From positions 193,318-257,317 of the forward strand of contig JANQQK010000028.1 of the NCBI GenBank assembly GCA_028289375.1: 64,000 bases of DNA, in the 5' to 3' direction. Source of the DNA: Phycisphaerae bacterium. Lineage in GTDB: Bacteria; Planctomycetota; Phycisphaerae; UBA1845. The position numbers were made by a program, and so were the translations under genes. Below the pieces are notes generated by a model that worked only from the letters and a program-made list of their open reading frames with translations, ran no database searches and was not told the DNA's origin. Below, one piece after another: positions 9,332 to 18,835 of the stretch; within the stretch, counting starts at the first letter, position 1; every line of letters starts with the position of its first letter.

Positions 9332-11194
9332 ATGTGCGGCATCTGCGGCATCGCATTCAAAGAGGGAAACGTCAACGACGAAAAGGTACTCGTTGGCCGC
9401 ATGAACGATGTCTTGACCCATCGAGGCCCCGATGGCGACGGCATCCATGCAGGCAATCACGTCATCCTCGGCCATCGCCGCCTCAGCATCATCGACCTCG
9501 GCGGCGGCGCCCAACCCATGTACAACGATGACCGATCGCTGGTCATCACCTTCAACGGCGAAATCTACAACTACGTCGAAATCAAAGCCGACCTCGAAAA
9601 GAAAGGCCACACTTTCGCCACCGACTCCGACACCGAAGTCATCCTGCACTTGTACGCCGACAAAGGCATCAACTGCGTCGACGACCTCAACGGCATGTTC
9701 GCCTTCGCCATCTGGGACGAGAAGAACAATACCCTCTTCGCCGCCCGCGACCGACTCGGAGAAAAACCGCTCTACTACCACCACGACCGAAAATCAGGCC
9801 GACTCGTCTTCGCCAGCGAACTGAAAGCCGTTCTGCTTGACAACCGCATCAACCGCAAGCTCTCCGCGACAGCCTTGGACGACTACCTCGCCTATGGCTA
9901 CGTCCCGCTCGACCGTTGCATCGTTGATGGCGTTCAAAAACTACCCCCCGGGCATCGCCTTGTCTGGCAGGATGGCTGCGTGAGAACCGACGCCTACTGG
10001 GACACGTCGTTCCCCGAACGCACGATCAGCAACGAACAGGAATGGGTCGACGAACTTTCGCATCGCATCGCCGAGTCCGTGCGCATTCGTCTTCGAAGCG
10101 ACGTCCCGCTCGGCGTCTTCCTCAGTGGCGGCATCGACTCGAGCGCCGTCGTCGCCGTCGCCAGCGAAGTGTCGGGTCGACGCGTGAAGACTTTTTCGGT
10201 CGGTTTCCAGGAGGCCGACTTCGACGAAATGCAATACGCCCGCATGGTCGTGGACAAGTACAACACCGACCATCAGGAGATCATCGTCAAGGACAGCGAC
10301 ATCTCCATCCTGCCCGACCTCGTCTACCACCTTGACGAACCCTTCGCCGATCCATCAGCCCTGCCAACCTACCACGTCTGTCGCGAAGCGAGACAACACG
10401 TCACCGTCTGCTTATCTGGCGACGGCGCCGACGAGGTCTTTGCCGGTTATGGTCGATACAAAGAGGCACAGCGACACCAGAAATGGCACGGCGTCACTGA
10501 TTTTGGCATCCGCCAACTCGCCAGCGTCGTCCCCAAGCTGCTTCCGCGTCACACACCCGGTCGCGGCGCCATCGAACGCGTCGCCGCAAGAGGACCAGAC
10601 CTCTACTACGCCCAGATGTGCAAGTTCACCCTCGACGAACGCACGTCGCTTTTCCGCCCGGAGTACCACCCCGACGTGCACCGTTCGCCGTGGCTGTTCG
10701 AACCCTACTTCGCCGGGCGCAACGGTTCATCGATCGTCACCACGCTGCAGCACGCCGACCAGAAGACCTACCTGCCCGACGACATCCTCGTCAAGGTCGA
10801 TCGCATGTCGATGAAGACCTCGCTGGAGGTTCGCGTTCCGTTCCTGGACCACACGCTCGTCGAGTTCGTCAATGGCGTCACCGCCGACTGGAAGCTCCGC
10901 GACGGCGTTTCCAAATACGTCCTCAAGCAGAGCGTCGGACCACGCCTGCCCGAACCGCTTCTGAAGCGCAAGAAAATGGGCTTTGGTATCCCCATCAAAC
11001 ATTGGTTCCGTGGCTCCTTGCAATCACATGCCAAAGAGGTGCTGCTGTCGTCCAATTCGCGTGCGCAAAACTGGCTGTCCCCTGCGGCAATCGAAAGTGT
11101 CATCGGCGACCACCAGAAGGGTGGCCGCGACCTCAGTCGCAAAATCTGGGCACTGCTCGTCTTCGAGCATTGGTGCCAAAAGTTCAACGTGTGA
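9332..11194 (+). CDS. AsnB-type glutamine-dependent amidotransferase (second copy, exosortase-system-like)
   Basis: A protein of 620 residues starting Met-Cys-Gly-Ile-Cys-Gly, with RGPDGDG, GHRRLSIIDLGGG and FNGEIYNY in the glutaminase half and the ATP-pyrophosphatase loop SGGIDSS near residue 264. The segment GDGADEVFAGY and the C-terminal KMGFGIPI are typical of asparagine synthase homologues. The pattern GHRRLSIIDL-GG-QP recalls the amidotransferase found in exosortase A/PEP-CTERM exopolysaccharide loci, and an exosortase lies 8 kb downstream; this link is from memory and is not proven. It follows the GT4 gene by 11 bp and ends the cluster. It is about as diverged from the first copy as unrelated members of the family, so a recent duplication is unlikely. 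Confidence 0.83.
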   Translation: MCGICGIAFKEGNVNDEKVLVGRMNDVLTHRGPDGDGIHAGNHVILGHRRLSIIDLGGGAQPMYNDDRSLVITFNGEIYNYVEIKADLEKKGHTFATDSDTEVILHLYADKGINCVDDLNGMFAFAIWDEKNNTLFAARDRLGEKPLYYHHDRKSGRLVFASELKAVLLDNRINRKLSATALDDYLAYGYVPLDRCIVDGVQKLPPGHRLVWQDGCVRTDAYWDTSFPERTISNEQEWVDELSHRIAESVRIRLRSDVPLGVFLSGGIDSSAVVAVASEVSGRRVKTFSVGFQEADFDEMQYARMVVDKYNTDHQEIIVKDSDISILPDLVYHLDEPFADPSALPTYHVCREARQHVTVCLSGDGADEVFAGYGRYKEAQRHQKWHGVTDFGIRQLASVVPKLLPRHTPGRGAIERVAARGPDLYYAQMCKFTLDERTSLFRPEYHPDVHRSPWLFEPYFAGRNGSSIVTTLQHADQKTYLPDDILVKVDRMSMKTSLEVRVPFLDHTLVEFVNGVTADWKLRDGVSKYVLKQSVGPRLPEPLLKRKKMGFGIPIKHWFRGSLQSHAKEVLLSSNSRAQNWLSPAAIESVIGDHQKGGRDLSRKIWALLVFEHWCQKFNV

Positions 11195-11222
11195 CGCCGC
11201 AGATCCGCGACGCCACACGTTG
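11185..11222. terminator. inverted repeat at convergent gene ends
   Basis: CAACGTGTG at 11185-11193 pairs perfectly with CACACGTTG at 11214-11222, with a 20 nt loop. It straddles the stop codon of the second amidotransferase gene and faces the end of the minus-strand lipoprotein gene. There is no strong T run on either side, so a role as a bidirectional terminator is only a guess. Confidence 0.3.
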
Positions 11223-11248
11223 ACACTCACCCCATCAGTTTATTTCCG

Positions 11249-14200
11249 CTACGGCGTGTACTCGTACACACCCATGTCAAATCCTGCACCAACCGCCGAG
11301 AAGTCCTGACCATCGGCCACGCCCGCATCGCGACACGGCGAATTGGCTTGCAGCTCAAAGCCCGGTGCATAGGGGAAGTTCGGCAACGACATATCCAGCA
11401 CGATCCCCGGATTGTTGGGGTTCACAAACCGCACAGGCCCGTCGGTCGCGCCGAACAGCGAGTTTGCATCCTGGCCGGTCACATCACTGTGGTCGTTGTT
11501 GGACGTCCCATCACCGAAGTAGTTGTAATCCGCTTCGGCGATCGGATTGTCGGGCGCGAAGCTGAAGCCCACATCCCCACCATTGTTCGTCGAGATGCAG
11601 TTCTTCATCGTCGCCTGGCCATCATGACCGGTCGACTCATCGTGCAACACGCCCCAACTGGTGTTGTTGTAGAACACGCTGTGCGAAATTTTCAGACGCA
11701 CGGCGTTGTTGTTCAGTCCATACTTGTTATCGAACGCGATGCAGTGCGACATCTCACAGTCAGCTCCCCCGCCCTCGCTGTCGGCGGGAGCCTGACCCCA
11801 CACGCCGATCTTGAAACCGTTGCCATCGCCATCGCCATTCGGATTGAACGGGTGGTTGTACGCGATGCAGCGGATCATCTTGTTGCGGTGTGAGCCACGC
11901 GTGAAGTCGAAACCATCATCACCATTCGAGTACGCGACGCAGTTCACGAACTCGTTGTCGCTCGAAGCCAACATCTGGAACCCGTCACTGTCCTCTTCGT
12001 CACGCGTGTTTTCATAGGCGATGCAGTTGCGGATCGTGTTGAACCGAGGCCGATTGTTCTGCGACGGATCGCTGGTCTCCGGCGAGCCACTCAACAGGAA
12101 TCCGCGGCCATTGCGCGTGCTGATGCAGCGCTCGAGCAGGCAGTGCTGCGTCCTACCTTGAAGGTCGAAACCAGCCTGATTGCCGGTGATGTTGTCGCTG
12201 GCCGTACAGTCGCGAATCGTGATGTATGTGCTGTTGACGATCTTGAAGTTTCGACCCTTCGCATTGATCGCCGTCAGGCCTTCAAGCACGATGTGCGACT
12301 TGTTCTCCATTTTCACGCACTCAAGGTGCGATCCTTCCGCGTCAACGATGACCGTCTCGTTGGCCGGATCGTAATTGCGGATCGTGATCGGGCTGCCCGC
12401 CACGCCGCTCGACTGCGGCTCGATGACCGGACGAACCTCATGCGTCGGGAGGTGCGTGTTGACGTACGTTCCGTCACGAATCAGGACCGTATCACCCGGG
12501 CCGCAAAGCACGACCGCCGCCTGAATGTTGTCGAACGGATTGTTGATCGAGCCGAGCGGTGCGCTGGAATTGAACCCAGGCTGCGACGAGCCGTTGTCAT
12601 CAACGTAGTAGACGTTGCCCGCGACTGCATTGCACGCGTCATTTGTCTCGTCACAGACTTCGCCTGCCTGGCATGGACTGCTGCCAGCCACGCACGTGCC
12701 ATTGTCGCACGTCTCGACACCGTTGCAGAATGCACCGTCGTTGCAATCGCTGTTGATGTCGCAAATGGCGTTATCATCGATGACGACGCTCAACGTCATC
12801 TGCTCAACTACGAATCCGCCAGTCGACTCATGCCAGAACTGGAACGAGTTTGAACCAATCTGGAACCAGCCGACCGGGACTTCGTAAGGGTTGAGCGTAA
12901 CGGTGATGCCGTCGTTCGCACCCGACGTGTTCGCACCCCACAGGTTGATCGTGTTCGATCCGTTGATGACCAGTCGCCCCTCGTCATGGTCCGCATCGAA
13001 CACGGTCATCGTGATGTTGATGTGCGTTGCCCCTGCGGGCAGCGACGTAATGTTGACCGTCACCGTCTCGTTCTCAGGCGTGTTGCCACGCAGATCGACC
13101 GGCAAACCGGAAACGGTGTAGGCAAAGCCCGCATCACCGCCACTGCAACTGTCGGTGGCTTCTTCGCAAGTCGCACCACCGGTACACGGATTGCTGCCAG
13201 CAACGCACGCACCGTTGACGCACGTCTCCGAACCGTTGCAGTACAGTCCGTCGTCGCAATGCGTGTTGTTCACGCACTCGTCGCAGTCATCCTGGCCTTC
13301 ATCGCAGAACTCACCCGGACACGGATCGGATCCCGATTGGCACGTACCGTTTGAACATGTCTCAGCCCCGTTGCAGTACACACCGTCGTCGCAGTGGCTG
13401 TTGTTGATGCACTCGTCACAGTCGTCCTGCGTTTCATCGCAGAATTCGCCCGGACACGGGTTCGATCCAGCCACGCAGGCACCGTTGAAGCAGACTTCTT
13501 GACCATTGCAATAGACGTTGTCGTCGCAATCGTCATGGTTCAGGCAGTCGACGCATTGATCCGTATTCTCATTGCACTCCTGACCCGAACATGGCGGAGT
13601 GCCGGCCTGACAGCTGCCCCCCGTGCACGTCTCGGTACCGTTGCAGAATACACCGTCATTGCATTGACTGTTCAGGATGCAATCCACACATGAGTCGCTG
13701 GACTCGATGCAGAACTGGCCCGCGCACGGACTGCTGCCTGAGACGCACGTGCCGTTGTTGCATGTTTCTGCGCCGTTGCAGAAGTTGCCATCGTTGCAAT
13801 CGGCGTTGTTCAGACAGTCGACGCACTGATTGGTGTTCTCATTGCACTCCTGGCCATTGCATGGTGCTGACCCGGCGATGCAGTTTCCGGCGAAGCAGAT
13901 TTCCGAACCGTTGCAGAAATTACCATCGCTACAGTCGGCGTTGTTCAGGCAGTCCACGCACGTATCGTTGTTCTCGTTGCACTCCTGCCCGCTGCAAGGG
14001 GCCGGTCCGTTCACGCAGATACCACCCGCGCAGATTTCCGATCCGTTGCAGAAGTTGCCGTCGCTGCAGTCGCCGCTGTTCAAGCAATCGACACACGCAT
14101 CCGCCGCTTCGTTGCACATCTGACCGGAACACGGAGCGCTCCCCATCATGCACATGCCGCCGGTGCATGTCTCGACGCCGTTGCAGAACAGGCCATCATC

Positions 14201-15895
14201 GCAGTCGTCGCTGTCAAGACAGGTCACACACTCGTCGTTGGTTTCGTCGCAAAGCTGCGCACCGCAGACGGCCGTGCCCGGCTGACAAACACCGCCGTTG
14301 CACGTCTCGATGCCGTTGCAGAACAGATCGTCGTCGCAATCGCTGTTGTCGAGGCACGCAACGCAAGCATCGTCGTTTTCGTTGCACTGCTGACCAACGC
14401 AGACCGCAGCCCCCGCTTCGCAGGTGCCGCCGTTGCAGGTTTCCGCGCCGTTGCAGAAAACGCCGTCATCGCAGTCGCTGTTGTTCTCGCACTCAACGCA
14501 GACGTCATTGGTCTCGTCGCAGATCTCGCCCTGACATGGTGCACTCGTCACCATGCACGAGCCGTTGAAGCAGAACTCAAAGCCATTGCAGAACGCGTTG
14601 TCATTGCAGTCATCGTGCGACAGGCAGTCGACGCAGGCATCTGTGTTCTCGTTGCATTCCTGTGTGGGACATGGGTCCGAACCAGCCGCACAGACATTGT
14701 TGTTGCAGACTTCCGAACCGTTGCAGAAGTTACCGTCGTCGCAATCACTGTTTGACAGGCAATCGACGCACGCATCGTCGTTTTCGTCGCATTGCTGGCC
14801 GGCACAAACCGCCGCACCGGATTCACACGATCCGTTGTTGCAGACCTCCGCACCGTTGCAGAAGACGCCGTCGTCGCAGTCGCTGTTCTCCAGGCACGCG
14901 ACGCATCCGTCGTTTTCCTCGTCACACACCTGATCCGAGCAAGGTGTGATCGTCGATCGACACTCGCCGTTGACACAGAGTTCGAGGCCGTTGCAGAACA
15001 ACCCGTCATCGCAGTCGGCATGCTCGCTGCACGCGGCGCAGGTGTTGGTCGACTCATCGCACTGGTCTGCCGGGCAGGGCACGGTACCAGCCACGCATGT
15101 GCCACCAGAGCAGACTTCTTCACCATTGCAGAACAGCCCGTCGCTGCACGCGGCGTCGGAGCTGCATGCGGGTGTGGGGCTGCCGCCACCGCCCCCTCCG
15201 CCGCCACCTCCACCAACACTGGCGCCGCCACCACCGCCACCACCGCCAGCAAGGCCGAAATCGGCCCCTTCTACGTCAGCGACGATCTCGATCGTGGAAC
15301 TCTCGTTGGTCGACAGGCAGGAAAGACTCTCCACGTTGCTGGTGTTCATGAAACGCAGACTTACGAAGTATCGGCCGGGTGATTCCAGGTCGAGTTCGAG
15401 CGCGCTGTGCGTGCCCGACGGTCCTGAAAATTCCTCGCCGTCAACGACCCAGATGTACGTACCGGATGGAATCTGCCCGCCGTCTGTCGACTCTGCACGC
15501 AGCACAACCGTCATCGGCGCAACGCCGCGAACCGGATCGGTTGGAAACTCACCCGCGATCTCTGCCGAGAAGCCAACTGGGCAGGGCAGAAAGTCATCAC
15601 CAATCACAATGTCATCAACACCCGCTGGTGAGAATGGGACGTCGCCGCTGGCTCCCGACGGGTCGTCTGTGACCAACTCGACCGGATTACGCGATTCGTC
15701 AATGTCAAACAGGTTGGTGGACGCGTCATCGTCGCCATCGTCGACCGTTTCCACCACGTTGTCAGCAGGGTCGTTCGGGTCTGCGACAGCCGTCGCGGGA
15801 CTGCCGCAACCGCCCGAAGCGACGATCAACCCCAACCCACTCGCGAGACAACACAACGCGCGCATGCGAAACGCGCAGACACCAAGCGTCCTCAT
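11249..15895 (-). CDS. giant lipoprotein: PKD-like domain, 15 Cys-rich repeats, PL9-like beta-helix
   Basis: A protein of 1548 residues. It begins with a lipoprotein signal ending ASGGC. Residues of about 90-200 look like a PKD/Ig-type fold (VRGVAPMTVVLRAES, SPGRYFVSLRF). A poly-Gly linker follows, then 15 tandem 45-residue repeats with about eight Cys each, built around DCDDGxFCNGxExC. Next come a beta-rich domain of about 115 residues, a sixteenth repeat, and a C-terminal right-handed beta-helix of about 440 residues. The helix holds DSDGFQ, GDDGFDF and GDGDGNGFKIG, which match the calcium Asp set and catalytic Lys of PL9 polysaccharide lyases. The ATG at 15895 is preceded by GGAG with 7 nt spacing. 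It is probably a surface-anchored polysaccharide-binding or -cleaving protein; enzyme activity is inferred only. Its beta-helix is closely similar to that of the next gene upstream. Confidence 0.85.
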   Translation of the reverse strand: MRTLGVCAFRMRALCCLASGLGLIVASGGCGSPATAVADPNDPADNVVETVDDGDDDASTNLFDIDESRNPVELVTDDPSGASGDVPFSPAGVDDIVIGDDFLPCPVGFSAEIAGEFPTDPVRGVAPMTVVLRAESTDGGQIPSGTYIWVVDGEEFSGPSGTHSALELDLESPGRYFVSLRFMNTSNVESLSCLSTNESSTIEIVADVEGADFGLAGGGGGGGGASVGGGGGGGGGGGSPTPACSSDAACSDGLFCNGEEVCSGGTCVAGTVPCPADQCDESTNTCAACSEHADCDDGLFCNGLELCVNGECRSTITPCSDQVCDEENDGCVACLENSDCDDGVFCNGAEVCNNGSCESGAAVCAGQQCDENDDACVDCLSNSDCDDGNFCNGSEVCNNNVCAAGSDPCPTQECNENTDACVDCLSHDDCNDNAFCNGFEFCFNGSCMVTSAPCQGEICDETNDVCVECENNSDCDDGVFCNGAETCNGGTCEAGAAVCVGQQCNENDDACVACLDNSDCDDDLFCNGIETCNGGVCQPGTAVCGAQLCDETNDECVTCLDSDDCDDGLFCNGVETCTGGMCMMGSAPCSGQMCNEAADACVDCLNSGDCSDGNFCNGSEICAGGICVNGPAPCSGQECNENNDTCVDCLNNADCSDGNFCNGSEICFAGNCIAGSAPCNGQECNENTNQCVDCLNNADCNDGNFCNGAETCNNGTCVSGSSPCAGQFCIESSDSCVDCILNSQCNDGVFCNGTETCTGGSCQAGTPPCSGQECNENTDQCVDCLNHDDCDDNVYCNGQEVCFNGACVAGSNPCPGEFCDETQDDCDECINNSHCDDGVYCNGAETCSNGTCQSGSDPCPGEFCDEGQDDCDECVNNTHCDDGLYCNGSETCVNGACVAGSNPCTGGATCEEATDSCSGGDAGFAYTVSGLPVDLRGNTPENETVTVNITSLPAGATHINITMTVFDADHDEGRLVINGSNTINLWGANTSGANDGITVTLNPYEVPVGWFQIGSNSFQFWHESTGGFVVEQMTLSVVIDDNAICDINSDCNDGAFCNGVETCDNGTCVAGSSPCQAGEVCDETNDACNAVAGNVYYVDDNGSSQPGFNSSAPLGSINNPFDNIQAAVVLCGPGDTVLIRDGTYVNTHLPTHEVRPVIEPQSSGVAGSPITIRNYDPANETVIVDAEGSHLECVKMENKSHIVLEGLTAINAKGRNFKIVNSTYITIRDCTASDNITGNQAGFDLQGRTQHCLLERCISTRNGRGFLLSGSPETSDPSQNNRPRFNTIRNCIAYENTRDEEDSDGFQMLASSDNEFVNCVAYSNGDDGFDFTRGSHRNKMIRCIAYNHPFNPNGDGDGNGFKIGVWGQAPADSEGGGADCEMSHCIAFDNKYGLNNNAVRLKISHSVFYNNTSWGVLHDESTGHDGQATMKNCISTNNGGDVGFSFAPDNPIAEADYNYFGDGTSNNDHSDVTGQDANSLFGATDGPVRFVNPNNPGIVLDMSLPNFPYAPGFELQANSPCRDAGVADGQDFSAVGAGFDMGVYEYTP
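13142..15168 (-). repeat. tandem array of fifteen 135-bp coding repeats
   Basis: Fifteen in-frame units of about 135 bp encode 45-residue Cys-rich modules in the giant lipoprotein. The unit consensus is C-x2-NxDCxDGxFCNGxExC, then xGxC, PCxGQxC and a final Cys. The most conserved DNA stretch is the codons for FCNG, seen on the + strand as ccgttgcagaa in most units. Copies differ in sequence, so the array is old enough to have drifted, yet two neighbours near 13250-13480 (CPGEFCDE type) are much alike, which suggests recent unit duplication. Confidence 0.9.
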
Positions 15896-16092
15896 CAATA
15901 AACTCCGATTCGGTTGTCCTGACCGGGATGACTAAGAATTCCCCTCGACATTGATTTCTGATATCGCCGAGGAATGTCAATGCGCAAGGCGCAATTATTG
16001 GCCGAAGATTGTTCGTAACCCTATGTCAAAGCGAAGATAAGAGAAAAATCAGGCCGTCCGAAAATGCGCCGGAACCGCGCGTGCCTGACCCG
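15896..16092. other. AT-rich spacer between two beta-helix lipoprotein genes
   Basis: About 200 bp that are visibly richer in A and T than the flanking genes. Read on the minus strand it carries two TTGACA-like elements (near 16023-16028 and 15972-15977), but neither has a convincing -10 box at the usual distance. The right end holds the terminator of the upstream gene. The promoter of the giant lipoprotein gene probably lies here. Confidence 0.4.
16043..16089 (-). terminator. probable rho-independent terminator after the second beta-helix gene
   Basis: On the minus strand TCAGGC (16088-16083) pairs with GCCTGA (16054-16049) around a GC-rich loop of about 28 nt that can fold further, and it is followed by a T tract (TTTTTCTCTT). 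It lies just past the stop codon of the gene ending at 16093. Confidence 0.5.
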
Positions 16093-18585
16093 TTAGGGGC
16101 GAAACTCGAAAGGACCGATATCCACGCGATTCGCGTCCGATCGCGACGGATGGGGCGTCCGCGCGGGGGCATCGTGAGGCTGACCATTGATCAGTTCGAT
16201 AACCTCGGCGTAATGGGGATGTTCCGTCGAAAACGGTGAAAGCCACTCCGGAGCGACCACGACCCCCTGATCGACGACGGCAGCGCCGTCAGAGAGCGCG
16301 AAACCGCCGACACGTCCGAATGTCGGCGACGAGACGTCCGTCACAACCCCCGGCTCGGCCGGTGACACGAATCCGGGAGCGCCAGCGACGCGTCCGAAAA
16401 CCGAATGCTGCTCGTGGCCGGTCTCGTCGGTGTGATCGTTGGTGGAGGTGGTGCCGCCGATGTAATTGAAGTCCGATAACAGGATCGGATGTCGGCGGGA
16501 TCGATTGAACAGGATGTCGCCCTGGACGTTGCCGGAGAGCACGTTGTTGAGCACCACGGCGTCACAGCGGCATGGTGGCGACTCCCCGCACGTCGAGCGC
16601 GTCGACTCGTCAAACACGATGCCGTAGCGGCTGTTGCCGTGGAACGCGTTGTTCAGAATGCGGAGGCGGATGGCGTTGTTGTTCAACCCGTACTTGTTAT
16701 CGAACGCGATGCAACGTGCGAGGATGTTGTCGATCCCGCCGCCGTCGCTGTCCGTCGGTGCCTGCCCCCAGACGCCGATCTTAAAGCCATTGCCATCCCC
16801 GTCACCGGCTGGATCGAACGGGTGGTTGTACGCGACGCACCCCACGATGGCGTTGCGGTGCGCACCGCGCGACAGATCAAAACCGTCGTCACCGTTGTCA
16901 TGAGAGACGCATCCAATGATGGCGTTATCGGACGCAGCCAGCATTTGAAACCCGTCGCTGTCCTCCGCGTCGCGCGTGTTCTCATAGGCGAGGCAGTGAC
17001 GCAGCGTACAGTACCGTGGCCGACGTTGCTGGGTGGGATCGTCCGATTCGACCGCGCCTGACAACAGGAACCCGCGGCCATTGCGTGTGCTGACGCACCG
17101 TTCAAACACGCAATAGCGACATTGCCCGTGGAACCAGAATCCGGGCAGGTTGCCGATCAGGTTATCGCTGGCGACGCAATCGGCGACGACGATGTGCTCG
17201 CTGTCTTCGATGCGGATATTGCGTCCTTTTGAGCGGATGGCTGTTAGCCCTTCGATGCGGACGTGCGACTGGCTTCGGACGCGGATGCACTCGTTGTGTT
17301 TGTGCTCGGCGTCGAGGATGACCGTTTCGCCGGTATGGGCCTTGATGGTGATCGGACGCTCGGGCAACCCACTGCGTCGAATCTCCAGGACGGGCGTGAC
17401 CTCAAACCGGTCCGACGCAGGCGAAAGGTACGTTCCCGCTCGCACAAGGACGGTATCGCCGGGCAAGGCGTCGTCCGCGGCGTTCTGAATGTTGGCCAGC
17501 GGGAAGTCAGCCGTTCCCATGCTGCGTTCGAGACCGACCGTGCCGCCGACGCCGTCCTTGTCGACGTGAAAGGTCAGGAACGCTGTGAAGTCCGTGGCAG
17601 CGGCTTCGGATCGCAAATTCTCGAATGTGTGCCGCGCGGGGCTGAATGCAACGTCGTCTGCTTCGGGCGTGACCGAACCGGAGAATCCAATCGGCACGTC
17701 GTACGTAAACTGACCGCTTCGGACCTCGAACGTCTCCACGACCTGATCCGAGGCGTCTCGAATGGTCATCGTGATCGGTCGCCGGCTGGCGATCGTCTGC
17801 AGGTCACCCCGGCGGACCGTGCCGCTGACGTTCACGGTGCCCATGGTGACGCGGTGGTCAAGTTCGCGGCTATCGGACGTGACGTGCTCAAGGGTGCGTT
17901 GCGGTGGATCAAAGGTCACGTCCATCGACGCATCGGCATGGACGGGCACAATGCTGCCAGCCCAGCGGCAGGGAAGCGTCAGGCTGTAGGATCCACCGAT
18001 GTCCGGGGTCGAGGTGACGTTGAATGCACGCTCGGAATCCGCATCTGTCGCCACGATGCTGAAGTCCGTGGTGTCTCCGCCGAGCGGCGACAACGCACCG
18101 CCGATCGTGACGGTTGTGCCCACGTCGAAGGCCTCGAGCGTCAGATCCCCAGCCACCTCATCCAGCGTCCAGAGACTCGGTGTAACAGCCGCCACGGGCA
18201 GATCGTTCGAAGTGGATCGTAGCTGCACCGTGCCGGACCAACCGGCGGGCAGGGACAGTGAGAAAGTTCCGTCTGATGCGACTTGCTCGGTGCGATCGTG
18301 GATACCATCGTTGCTGACGGCCATCGCTGTAAGCGTCGCCGGGTCGACCGATACGCCACAGGGAGCCTCGATTCGTCCGGAGACGCGCACGAACGCCGGT
18401 TCTGCTGCGTCCGCTGCTGCTTCGGCTGTCGGCGGCGGAGGAAACGCAGGTGTGGTCGTGCAGGCTCCGATAAAGGCCACACCCACCATGAGGGCCCCGA
18501 ATGCCGCCGCAAGGATGGCAAGGCGTCCACAGGCAGGACGATGGTGCCCGTTTGTCCCCGGCCGCGTTTTCTCGTGGTGCATCAT
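16093..18585 (-). CDS. lipoprotein with three CarboxypepD_reg-like repeats and PL9-like beta-helix
   Basis: A protein of 830 residues that starts with MMHH and a lipoprotein signal ending FIGAC. After a Pro/Ala linker there are three repeats of about 95 residues with the pattern LPxxWxGxV-x10-P-x6-L, which look like carboxypeptidase-regulatory-type beta-sandwiches. The C-terminal 440 residues form a right-handed beta-helix close to that of the giant lipoprotein gene downstream, including SDGFQ (near 16950), GDDGFDL (16871-16893) and GDGDGNGFKIG (16771-16803). In PL9 pectate lyases these positions hold the calcium Asp cluster and the catalytic Lys. The gene probably encodes a cell-surface polysaccharide lyase or binding protein. 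I chose 18585 rather than 18747 because the signal peptide follows it directly; 18582 is equally possible. Confidence 0.83.
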   Translation of the reverse strand: MMHHEKTRPGTNGHHRPACGRLAILAAAFGALMVGVAFIGACTTTPAFPPPPTAEAAADAAEPAFVRVSGRIEAPCGVSVDPATLTAMAVSNDGIHDRTEQVASDGTFSLSLPAGWSGTVQLRSTSNDLPVAAVTPSLWTLDEVAGDLTLEAFDVGTTVTIGGALSPLGGDTTDFSIVATDADSERAFNVTSTPDIGGSYSLTLPCRWAGSIVPVHADASMDVTFDPPQRTLEHVTSDSRELDHRVTMGTVNVSGTVRRGDLQTIASRRPITMTIRDASDQVVETFEVRSGQFTYDVPIGFSGSVTPEADDVAFSPARHTFENLRSEAAATDFTAFLTFHVDKDGVGGTVGLERSMGTADFPLANIQNAADDALPGDTVLVRAGTYLSPASDRFEVTPVLEIRRSGLPERPITIKAHTGETVILDAEHKHNECIRVRSQSHVRIEGLTAIRSKGRNIRIEDSEHIVVADCVASDNLIGNLPGFWFHGQCRYCVFERCVSTRNGRGFLLSGAVESDDPTQQRRPRYCTLRHCLAYENTRDAEDSDGFQMLAASDNAIIGCVSHDNGDDGFDLSRGAHRNAIVGCVAYNHPFDPAGDGDGNGFKIGVWGQAPTDSDGGGIDNILARCIAFDNKYGLNNNAIRLRILNNAFHGNSRYGIVFDESTRSTCGESPPCRCDAVVLNNVLSGNVQGDILFNRSRRHPILLSDFNYIGGTTSTNDHTDETGHEQHSVFGRVAGAPGFVSPAEPGVVTDVSSPTFGRVGGFALSDGAAVVDQGVVVAPEWLSPFSTEHPHYAEVIELINGQPHDAPARTPHPSRSDANRVDIGPFEFRP

Positions 18586-18835
18586 GCGATCTGAAGCCTC
18601 GAATCGTCGGCCAACAGGATACGATCGGCGTTGGTGATTGAACAGCGTCTTCGGATTACCGGACCGGCTGGTAGGGTCGGTGGCAGCATACGAAGAGAAC
18701 TTCGGACGTTGATCGCGGCAACTTGCCGACAATAAAGTGGGGTGCATGTTCGTGCGGGATGGCCTGAGCGACAGATTTCCGCCGGCGGGTTGGCGGGGCG
18801 CCGGAAGCGTGTGATAATCCCGCGCGGGGAGGACA

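Noticed and set aside
13591..14568. 325-codon Cys/Arg-rich frame on the plus strand
   Set aside because: It mirrors the repeat array of the minus-strand lipoprotein; the apparent repeats come from the coding repeats.
13142..15168. CRISPR-like periodic repeat
   Set aside because: The period is 135 bp, the units are in frame and encode Cys-rich modules, and there are no unique spacers.
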